The notes under the pieces were generated by a model. That model was not told the DNA's origin. It saw only the letters and a list, made by a program, of their open reading frames with translations, and did no database searches. From Granulosicoccaceae bacterium (GTDB lineage: Bacteria; Pseudomonadota; Gammaproteobacteria; Granulosicoccales; Granulosicoccaceae), in NCBI GenBank assembly GCA_023301405.1, contig JALZUX010000521.1:1-9541 (forward strand): a stretch of 9,541 nucleotides of DNA. Direction: 5' to 3'. Positions 1 through 5,405 of this stretch are shown piece by piece. The position numbers were made by a program, and so were the translations under genes. Position 1 is the first letter of the stretch, and each line of letters begins with the position of its first letter.

Positions 1-278
1 ATCGTTAAAGAAGAACAACTATTCGCCTCTATTGATCGAAATATCTGACTCGAAATCTCACACCCTCGCTACGACCCTAGTTCTCGGACAGCCACCTAGT
101 TCCCTGACAGGCTCTTGCGCTTTCTCATATAAAAAGTTGCTTTTGCCCCTCACTGTCACACATTTGACACACTTAGGGACAAGAGAAGCAAATTTCAACC
201 AAAAAGACCACATACGTCACATTTAATGCGCTGAAATGTCAATAACATGCCGCACCACCCTCGCACAGGCATGCATAC
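1..278 (+). promoter_or_regulatory. Leader region upstream of the metalloprotease gene
   Basis: No convincing gene is seen here. The 64-codon open frame at 32-226 has no ribosome binding site and no recognisable protein pattern. A TTGACA hexamer at 164-169 resembles a sigma-70 -35 box, but no good -10 box sits 16-19 bases downstream (best is CAAATT at 189-194, 3 of 6 matches). The hexamer overlaps a dyad, TGTCA-N6-TGACA at 154-169. A second dyad, ACATTT-N9-AAATGT, lies at 219-239, 40 bases before the protease start. These may be operator sites, but arms of 5-6 bp are short enough to arise by chance. Confidence 0.3.
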
Positions 279-1832
279 ATGAGTCGTATTGCACAATCAA
301 CCGGCTTGATACTAATCACCGCCTTACTACTCTGCTCAAATGCCGCCAAGGCGATTACGGCAGAAATTACCACCTACCAGCGTGAAAGAGGTCCATACGG
401 CCGGAGCTTGGTGCTTGATCTGAATGGCTCTCCGCTTCGCCTACTGTTGAACCCCAGTACTGTCACCTCAGACACCACTGTGTTGACCGGACTGGGTCAA
501 ACAACATCCTACGAAAACGACTCATTTACCGGTATCGTCGAGGGAGAAAAGAATTCGTGGGTCAGATTAACCATAACCAAAACCAAACTCACCGGAGTGT
601 ATTCAACGCAGGGCCAAAGATTTGAAGTAGCCACCGATCAGTATGGCGTTATAAGCGTGAAACCACTGGCTGATAATCATCCAATTGGAAACCCAATCTC
701 CGCCAGTCGCTCAAGATCACCGCTGGCAGACACGCAGACAAAAGTGACTCGCATTGCCAAAATCGGCATTATTGTCGATAGCCAATATAACGAAATATTT
801 GATGGCAATGGCTTGGAAAAGGCGTTGTCAATTATCAATGCAGTCGATGGCATTTATCGCGAGGAGTTTGGGCTGGGGATTCAAGTAGCCAAAGTAATCA
901 ACATAATTGACCGCCAAAGCGATCCGTTTAACTTCGGCCCGGTGCTAATAGAGCAAATGCTACGTAATCTTCGCGATTACAGAATGAATTCACAAGACCT
1001 GACAGATATCAGCTTGGTACACCTTTTCAGCGGCAATCCCAATACGGATGAACCCGTCGGGCTTGCATGGATCGACACAGCCTGCCGCACCGATGGTTTC
1101 GATGTTGGAATCTCAACGCCTTATCGTCACGATATTCTGCTGGCGGCTCACGAAATTGCACACAACCTGGGCGCACAGCACGATTCAGACACGGCCTGTT
1201 CCGTTGAGCACGACAAAATAATGTGGCCTTATATTTCTTCAAACACCTCGCAGTTTTTTTCAAGCTGCACGCTTGAGTCAGTCGCAGCCTCATTAGAAGC
1301 CAGCTGTCACGCAGAAACAATAGACGTGCAAGTATCATTAGAACAATCTGTAATCGCTGCCGACACGATTACAGCCATCGTCCGAAACAACGATCAACTC
1401 AGAACAAGCCCGTCTGCAATGTTATCAATTGATTTACCCGACAACACCACAGCAACCCCATTACAGGGCGACTGCGACTCACCCGACAGAGATATTCACT
1501 GCGATGTCGGTACGTTACTACCCGGCGCGGAAGAAACCATTATTGTGCAGTTTGATCAAACCGAAAATTTTTCTGAAAAAATACATTTTCTATTAGAGAA
1601 TCAGGATTCGGCAGATCCGTACCCCGAAAACAATCTAGCGTCACTAAAAATCGACAATGGCGCAATCACGCCGGTCACTGCCACCTACCTGGCAGCAGTT
1701 AATCCTGAGGGTGGCAACTCAGGCACACAGATTCACACTGGTATTGGTGCTATTTTATTACCCGGCATGTTAATGGGCCTGCTTTTAAAGCTCACCACTG
1801 GCAACCGTCGAAAACTTCGTGTTAATCGCTAA
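279..1832 (+). CDS. Secreted reprolysin-like (M12B-type) zinc metalloprotease with C-terminal membrane anchor
   Basis: This is a predicted exported zinc endopeptidase of 517 residues. Residues 1-25 form a classical Sec signal peptide (Arg near the start, hydrophobic core ILITALLL, AKA before the likely cleavage site). Residues 26 to about 155 look like a prodomain, ending in an Arg/Ser-rich stretch (SRSRS, 142-146) that could be a processing site. The catalytic domain runs from about 158 to 345. It holds the extended zinc motif HEIAHNLGAQHD at 291-302, with H291, H295 and H301 as ligands and E292 as catalytic base, followed by a Met-turn candidate at M315 (KIMWP). Residues 345-455 resemble a DUF11-like beta-sandwich. 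A hydrophobic segment at about 488-505, preceded by EGGNSG and followed by a basic tail (NRRKLRVNR), suggests a C-terminal anchor or sorting tag. The ATG at 279 is chosen because it gives the signal peptide directly, although its Shine-Dalgarno is weak. The substrate is unknown. Confidence 0.9.
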   Translation: MSRIAQSTGLILITALLLCSNAAKAITAEITTYQRERGPYGRSLVLDLNGSPLRLLLNPSTVTSDTTVLTGLGQTTSYENDSFTGIVEGEKNSWVRLTITKTKLTGVYSTQGQRFEVATDQYGVISVKPLADNHPIGNPISASRSRSPLADTQTKVTRIAKIGIIVDSQYNEIFDGNGLEKALSIINAVDGIYREEFGLGIQVAKVINIIDRQSDPFNFGPVLIEQMLRNLRDYRMNSQDLTDISLVHLFSGNPNTDEPVGLAWIDTACRTDGFDVGISTPYRHDILLAAHEIAHNLGAQHDSDTACSVEHDKIMWPYISSNTSQFFSSCTLESVAASLEASCHAETIDVQVSLEQSVIAADTITAIVRNNDQLRTSPSAMLSIDLPDNTTATPLQGDCDSPDRDIHCDVGTLLPGAEETIIVQFDQTENFSEKIHFLLENQDSADPYPENNLASLKIDNGAITPVTATYLAAVNPEGGNSGTQIHTGIGAILLPGMLMGLLLKLTTGNRRKLRVNR

Positions 1833-1853
1833 GCAGAGCTACCGAAGCTTTGA

Positions 1854-1885
1854 ACGTTGCATCCATAGACAACCGGATGCTACGT
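1854..1885. terminator. Imperfect hairpin between convergent genes, possible bidirectional terminator
   Basis: Arms 1854-1864 (ACGTTGCATCC) and 1875-1885 (GGATGCTACGT) pair at 10 of 11 positions, with a single T/T mismatch and a 10-base loop. The hairpin lies between the stop of the metalloprotease and the stop of the convergent ABM gene, where a shared terminator is expected. No clear T-tract follows on either strand, so intrinsic termination is only a possibility. Confidence 0.4.
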
Positions 1886-1896
1886 CTACTGTTACT

Positions 1897-2250
1897 TCAT
1901 CCGCGCTCGTTATTCACCCGGGCACTATCTGCTGGCACTTGCTGACGATCAGTCATTCCATAGTCCCGTAACACACTACAGACGCGCAGCCTGTAGTTGT
2001 CGAAATAACTGTTTCTGCCCAACTTCTGGGCAGAGCGGTGCACTGTCAAGTTACGCCATTGCTCAACAGCTTCCTCGTCTTTGAAGAAACTTAAAGACAG
2101 CATTTTGCCGCTTTCTGTAATGCTTTCAAAACGCTCTACAGAAATAAACCCGTCTATCTTTTCCAGCTCAGCCTTCAACAGCCCTGCTTGATGCAGGTAT
2201 TGGTCCTTCGCATCAGCTTTAGGCCAGACTTCGAATATCACAGCAATCAT
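1897..2250 (-). CDS. Antibiotic biosynthesis monooxygenase (ABM) fold protein
   Basis: A small (117 aa) single-domain protein of the ABM dimeric alpha-beta barrel family. The pattern is clear along its length: a first strand MIAVIFEVWP, then a helix ending near residue 30, DGFISVERF at 33-41, the strand MLSLSFF at 50-56, DEEAVEQWR at 58-66, H71, and a C-terminal YRLRVCSVLRDYGM at 86-99. Members range from quinone-forming monooxygenases to heme-degrading enzymes and many of unknown role, so no substrate can be given. The frame is open 21 codons further upstream to 2313. The ATG at 2250 is preferred because the family-type first strand begins exactly there and a GTGAG ribosome-binding-like sequence precedes it by about 8 bases. 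The gene is divergent from the DMT transporter and convergent with the protease. Confidence 0.88.
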   Translation of the reverse strand: MIAVIFEVWPKADAKDQYLHQAGLLKAELEKIDGFISVERFESITESGKMLSLSFFKDEEAVEQWRNLTVHRSAQKLGRNSYFDNYRLRVCSVLRDYGMTDRQQVPADSARVNNERG

Positions 2251-2294
2251 TTTATACTCACGGGTTTCAGTAAAGATCAACAACCAGACAAACC

Positions 2295-2322
2295 TTAGCA
2301 TTGTATTCTGCAAGGATATATA
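2295..2322 (+). promoter_or_regulatory. Candidate sigma-70 promoter for the DMT transporter
   Basis: A TTAGCA hexamer (2295-2300, 4 of 6 to TTGACA) and a TATATA hexamer (2317-2322, 4 of 6 to TATAAT) are separated by 16 bases. Transcription would start around 2329 and leave a leader of about 28 bases before the ATG at 2357. It lies in the 106-base divergent spacer with the ABM gene. The match is moderate only. Confidence 0.35.
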
Positions 2323-2356
2323 CCCGCATCACTGATACACTTAGGCCATCCTTTCA

Positions 2357-3229
2357 ATGCGCCACCCCACTATGAACACACCGATCAAAGTCGCCGTATG
2401 GATGGCAGGTGCGATAGCGTCTTTTACCCTGATGGGTATCGCAGGCAGAGAGCTCTCCGCTGAACTCAACACCTACGGCATCCTGTTTCTACGCAGCGTG
2501 ATCGGTTTGTTTGTAGTACTGACATTAATGCAAATCAATGGCTGGCACCTGGTCAAAACACAAAGGCTACCAACTCACCTGTTTCGCAATGTAATTCACT
2601 ATGGTGGTCAGTTTGGTTGGTTTTTCGGCATCTCACTACTGCCTCTGGCGCAGGTGTTTGCACTTGAATTTACCGTTCCCATGTGGGGCCTTCTGTTTGC
2701 CGTTGTGTTTCTTCGTGAACATATATCCAGCAGTAGAATTATTGCGTTAATACTGGGAATGATCGGCGTACTGGTTATCCTAAGGCCCGGACTGATCCCT
2801 ATCAATGCCGCGGTAATTGCGGTATTGCTGGGCGCAATTTGCTACGCGATTGCACATATCACCACTAAAAGCCTGGTGTTAAGTGATTCTCCACTGACCA
2901 TACTTTTCTACATGACACTGGTTCAACTGCCTATCGGTGCAATTGCTTCGTGGTCAACACTCACGGTACCTTCGGTTGTGTTATGGCCCTGGGTGGTTGT
3001 GGTTGGGCTAACAGCCCTCAGCGCCCACTATTGTCTTGCACGCGCACTTGCCATTGGAGATGCATCGATCGTTTTACCAATTGATTTTCTGCGACTGCCG
3101 GTGGTCGCATTTGCAGCAGCACTTCTGTACGCAGAAGCCATAGATCCGTGGCTGTTTGCAGGATCAGCCATTATGGTGGTCGGAAATCTAATTAGCCTAA
3201 ACGCTGAAAGAAAACGCGACCACACATAA
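2357..3229 (+). CDS. EamA/DMT-family transporter
   Basis: A 290-residue inner-membrane protein with the length and layout of drug/metabolite transporters: two repeated EamA units (about residues 10-142 and 150-285) and roughly ten hydrophobic helices. Visible family signs include the first helix with G-x-R-E after it (AGRELSAE), the LRSVIGL segment in the second helix, LPLAQVFALEFTVPMWG in the third/fourth, and the ILGMIGVLVILRPG helix that closes the first repeat. The second repeat repeats this layout, ending with GSAIMVVGNLISL and a short basic cytoplasmic tail. The family exports or imports amino acids, nucleosides and other metabolites, and nothing here fixes the substrate. A second ATG five codons in (2372) is an equally possible start, since neither has a good Shine-Dalgarno. 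It is monocistronic by layout: the next gene is convergent. Confidence 0.9.
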   Translation: MRHPTMNTPIKVAVWMAGAIASFTLMGIAGRELSAELNTYGILFLRSVIGLFVVLTLMQINGWHLVKTQRLPTHLFRNVIHYGGQFGWFFGISLLPLAQVFALEFTVPMWGLLFAVVFLREHISSSRIIALILGMIGVLVILRPGLIPINAAVIAVLLGAICYAIAHITTKSLVLSDSPLTILFYMTLVQLPIGAIASWSTLTVPSVVLWPWVVVVGLTALSAHYCLARALAIGDASIVLPIDFLRLPVVAFAAALLYAEAIDPWLFAGSAIMVVGNLISLNAERKRDHT

Positions 3230-3233
3230 AAAT

Positions 3234-3260
3234 CAATTAACAGCCGAGTTAATTGCGGCT
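3234..3260. terminator. Two overlapping hairpins after the DMT gene
   Basis: A perfect 8-bp stem (CAATTAAC 3234-3241 with GTTAATTG 3248-3255, 6-base loop) starts five bases after the DMT stop. A second, mutually exclusive stem pairs AGCCG 3242-3246 with CGGCT 3256-3260, and its loop contains the right arm of the first. The position suggests a transcript end, but the AT-rich stem and missing T-run make it an unusual intrinsic terminator. Confidence 0.45.
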
Positions 3261-3553
3261 TACCTCTTATTGTTCAATTCGCCATCCGCTTTGATCAAAA
3301 GACCATCAAACTCACTATTGACGGTTAATCCAGAGACCAGCGTACCTGCATAACCAGCTTGTGAATCGCCCACGTTAAACATTGTACTTGCGCTAGGTAC
3401 ATGCTGCGCTTCAAGCACGGTATATTTGCGCTGGTAAAGCCATTCTCTATTTTCAACCGCATAAAGGTCAGACCTCGGCGTGTTACAAGTGAAGGAAAAA
3501 CAGTACAAGGTAAATCCGTAGTCCTCTATAACTTGCACAGACAGCGGTGTCAT
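3260..3553 (-). CDS. Doubtful small hypothetical protein, possibly a 5'-truncated remnant
   Basis: I do not recognise this 97-residue frame. Its composition (Asp, Glu, Asn and Val rich, few Arg) looks more like a real protein than a shadow frame, and no better gene covers the region. The ATG at 3553 has no Shine-Dalgarno. The frame stays open nine further codons upstream, reading IEKYCVGCG before the Met, until a TGA at 3584-3586, with no ATG, GTG or TTG in that stretch. The CVGC pair just outside the start, together with C18 and C23 inside, would make a CxxC...C-x4-C pattern like a zinc site. That suggests either a longer ancestral gene whose start is lost, or chance. It would be co-directional with the VOC gene upstream, 52 bases away. 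If it is not a gene, 3230-3605 contains nothing else recognisable. Confidence 0.3.
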   Translation of the reverse strand: MTPLSVQVIEDYGFTLYCFSFTCNTPRSDLYAVENREWLYQRKYTVLEAQHVPSASTMFNVGDSQAGYAGTLVSGLTVNSEFDGLLIKADGELNNKR

Positions 3554-3605
3554 GCCGCAGCCAACGCAGTATTTTTCAATGAATCAATATCAGATGAGCG
3601 AAGTG

Positions 3606-4079
3606 TCACAAGGTTGATAGGCGGCCACCACCGATGAGTGCGGAATCCAGAGATTGCACGGGTCGATTGCCCTCAAGCCAATGTTCAATTAGCTCAATCA
3701 CGAAGCCTTCAGAGTCACTGAAGCGCGCAAGATAACCAACATCCCTTAATTGTCTCGGCACCCCCACCACAATACCTTTATCGGTCAGTTGACGCCACGC
3801 CAATTCAATATCCGGAACTGCGATTGCTATTTTCCAATAGACATCATTAGGTTGTGGGTTATAACGTTGCTCTGCTTGCAAAAAGTGTATTCGTACCTCT
3901 GCGCCGCCATACCCGACTGATCCGTCCTTGAATTCAGTCAACCCTAATACATCACGATAGAATTGTCGTTGCGCCTGCGGGTCACAGACTCTCAACAATA
4001 GTGAGTCAACCTTTGCCGTAAGTTGATTCGCAACATTGTTTAGACACCGCACATAAACTACACGCCGATGGACTTTCAC
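3606..4079 (-). CDS. VOC-family (glyoxalase/bleomycin-resistance/dioxygenase fold) protein
   Basis: A 157-residue protein with one complete VOC module (about residues 24-133). Seen in order are the opening strand KVDSLLLRVCDP, the helix RQFYRDVLGL (38-47), GYGGAEVRIHFL (57-67), the second-half strand YWKIAIAVPDIELAWRQLTDKG (81-102, with IAIAVPD diagnostic) and the closing strand DSEGFVIELIEHW (122-134). Classical metal-binding members have His at the first strand and at the start of the second half. Here those positions carry Leu (S26-L27) and Lys (K83), and only the final Glu (E129) remains, so a typical metal-dependent reaction is doubtful. The start is a GTG at 4079, chosen because AAAGGGG lies about 12 bases upstream; a GTG at 4052 is an alternative. 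The gene is divergent from the demethylase operon, so it could share its control region. A functional link is not shown. Confidence 0.85.
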   Translation of the reverse strand: MKVHRRVVYVRCLNNVANQLTAKVDSLLLRVCDPQAQRQFYRDVLGLTEFKDGSVGYGGAEVRIHFLQAEQRYNPQPNDVYWKIAIAVPDIELAWRQLTDKGIVVGVPRQLRDVGYLARFSDSEGFVIELIEHWLEGNRPVQSLDSALIGGGRLSTL

Positions 4080-4283
4080 CAGCCACCGCCCCTTTGAATT
4101 ACAAACTTAGAGTTCGATCTACAAATTTTGCCGAACTTTAAAAAAAGCGATTTGATCGGGAGGGCATCCAGGAGTTCTAGAAAAAACGGGCTTAGAGATC
4201 AACGAAAATAAGCAACCTATTAACACTGGCCGTTAAACTACCGGCGCTTTTGTACCCCGCTGGACTCAATAGTCGCAATACGG

Positions 4284-4303
4284 CACTCGTAAATTTACAA
4301 GTG
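4284..4303. promoter_or_regulatory. 20-bp near-perfect palindrome, candidate operator
   Basis: The half-sites CACTCGTAAA (4284-4293) and TTTACAAGTG (4294-4303) are reverse complements at 9 of 10 positions, with the perfect core GTAAATTTAC. The length and symmetry suit a dimeric repressor of the GntR or TetR type. It lies 222 bases before the first operon gene and 10 bases before the next dyad. Which regulator binds is not visible, as no regulator gene is in the window. Confidence 0.5.
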
Positions 4304-4312
4304 ATTGGAAAA

Positions 4313-4330
4313 ACCGATCCCACGATCGGT
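4313..4330. promoter_or_regulatory. 7-bp inverted repeat with 4-base spacer
   Basis: ACCGATC (4313-4319) and GATCGGT (4324-4330) are perfect inverted repeats around CCAC. It could be a second operator or a small RNA hairpin in the operon leader. A related GATCGGG half-site occurs at 4155-4161 (single copy). By itself a repeat this short may be chance. Confidence 0.35.
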
Positions 4331-4525
4331 GACCTTTAACATCTCAACAGAAAAACCTTATCCAGACATAGGCTTACGCGATTCACCGTACTTCAGACTA
4401 AAAGGAAAACGCTACAGATGCAAAGCACCATTGGCTAAACCAAGGCCGAAACCTCACATCAAACTACTACATCCCCTGGCACACATGATAAAATAGCGCT
4501 GGAAATCACAGAGAATAACCAACCA

Positions 4526-5398
4526 ATGAGTGCCACCAGCGGAAACTATTGCAATGACCCTGTGATTCTAAACCACTGGCATGCCATCGCTGCAATAGAA
4601 GACACCGGCGCAACCCTCTGCCAAACGCGTCTTCTGGGTGAGTTACTCACCTACCACATTGAAGCAGAGTCAGCCATTGTTGTTCGCACTAGCGCGCTGC
4701 AGCATCAGTTACCGGTGACGTGCGCCTACGGGTATATCTGGACTTGTCTTGGGCAACCCACAGCCCCGTTGTTTGCACTCCCTGAATACCTTGAACCAGA
4801 CCGCACCAATGTGTGTGCAGCCAGTGTTGGTGTGCGGGTTTCAGCGCCGCGTGCCGTGGAAAATTTTCTGGATATGGGGCACTTCCCTTATGTTCATACC
4901 GGCATCCTTGGTGAACAACCACACACTGAAGTCAGAGAATACGACGTAGAAATTACCGAAGACACCAACGAAGTTATGGCTACACGCTGTCGATTCTATC
5001 AGCCGCAAGCTGCAGCCGGTGCCGAGGGCGGCATGTTGGTGGAGTACGTCTACCGTGTGCCGCACCCATATTGTTCAGTACTTTACAAATCATGCCCCGA
5101 TGACGAATCAAGAATGGATGTAATAGCCTTGTTTGTGCAGCCTATGGATGAAATAAACATCAGAGCGCATGCTCTGGTCAGTGTTATTGATAAAACCAGC
5201 GCGCCGTTGGCCATCAAAATGTTTCAACAAACCATCTTTGGGCAAGATAAACCCATTCTTGAAAACCAAATCCCCAAACGCCTGCCGCTTGACCCTCGTG
5301 CAGAAACTCCCATACGGGCAGATAAATCAGCCATTGTTTATCGCCGCTGGTTGAGTAAGCAGGGGATCAGCTACGGGGTGATACCGGCTGCGGCCTGA
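4526..5398 (+). CDS. ndmC: NdmC-like Rieske-less oxygenase catalytic subunit (N-demethylase)
   Basis: This 290-residue protein is the non-heme-iron catalytic part of a Rieske oxygenase. The iron-site motif is ENFLDMGHFPYVHTG, giving D116-x2-H119-x4-H124, and the likely third iron ligand is D241 in FGQDKPILENQ. The C-terminal block LPLDPRAETPIRADKSAIVYRRWL is typical of VanA-like demethylases. The N-terminus keeps Rieske-domain scaffold strands (NHWHAIAA at 16-23, LGELLTYH at 37-44, YGYIWTCLGQP at 68-78), but the stretch that should carry C-x-H and C-x2-H is missing. It therefore cannot bind its own [2Fe-2S] cluster and must take electrons from the next gene product, which has one. Exactly this loss is known for NdmC of caffeine-degrading Pseudomonas putida, which removes the N7-methyl group of 7-methylxanthine, releasing formaldehyde. 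The whole-operon match supports the assignment. The substrate is inferred and could be another N-methylated purine or amine. Cytoplasmic. Confidence 0.82.
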   Translation: MSATSGNYCNDPVILNHWHAIAAIEDTGATLCQTRLLGELLTYHIEAESAIVVRTSALQHQLPVTCAYGYIWTCLGQPTAPLFALPEYLEPDRTNVCAASVGVRVSAPRAVENFLDMGHFPYVHTGILGEQPHTEVREYDVEITEDTNEVMATRCRFYQPQAAAGAEGGMLVEYVYRVPHPYCSVLYKSCPDDESRMDVIALFVQPMDEINIRAHALVSVIDKTSAPLAIKMFQQTIFGQDKPILENQIPKRLPLDPRAETPIRADKSAIVYRRWLSKQGISYGVIPAAA

Positions 5399-5405
5399 AC
5401 TACTA

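Larger units (their letters stand above)
4080..4525. promoter_or_regulatory. Divergent control region between VOC gene and demethylase operon
   Basis: This 446-base spacer contains no supportable gene. The 63-codon frame at 4305-4496 is low-complexity, rich in Lys and Pro, and has no ribosome binding site. The region carries three dyads: TTAAC-N7-GTTAA at 4220-4236, a 20-bp palindrome at 4284-4303 and ACCGATC-N4-GATCGGT at 4313-4330. A TAAAAT hexamer at 4489-4494 could be a -10 box for the operon, with only a weak -35 (ACTACA, 4466-4471). A GAGA at 4511-4514 is the best Shine-Dalgarno for the first gene and is weak. The region is long enough for substrate-responsive control of the operon, which is an inference. 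Confidence 0.5.

Noticed and set aside
32..226. 64-codon open frame upstream of the protease
   Set aside because: It has no ribosome binding site and no protein-like pattern, and it overlaps the likely promoter and dyads.
1027..1338. 103-codon minus-strand frame inside the protease gene
   Set aside because: It is antisense to the conserved zinc-binding domain, with Arg/Cys-rich shadow composition.
2251..2313. Longer N-terminus for the ABM protein
   Set aside because: The extra 21 residues do not match the family fold, which begins at the internal ATG (2250) with its own GTGAG site.
3401..3637. 78-codon plus-strand frame
   Set aside because: It is rich in Arg and His, has no ribosome binding site, and overlaps two minus-strand frames; it looks like a shadow.
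4476..4494. Sigma-54 promoter suggested by CTGGCAC before the operon
   Set aside because: The -12 element (TTGC) is absent at the required spacing; ATAA is found there instead.
4305..4496. 63-codon frame in the control region
   Set aside because: Its start lies next to the inverted repeats, it lacks a Shine-Dalgarno, and the product is a Lys/Pro-rich string without family resemblance.
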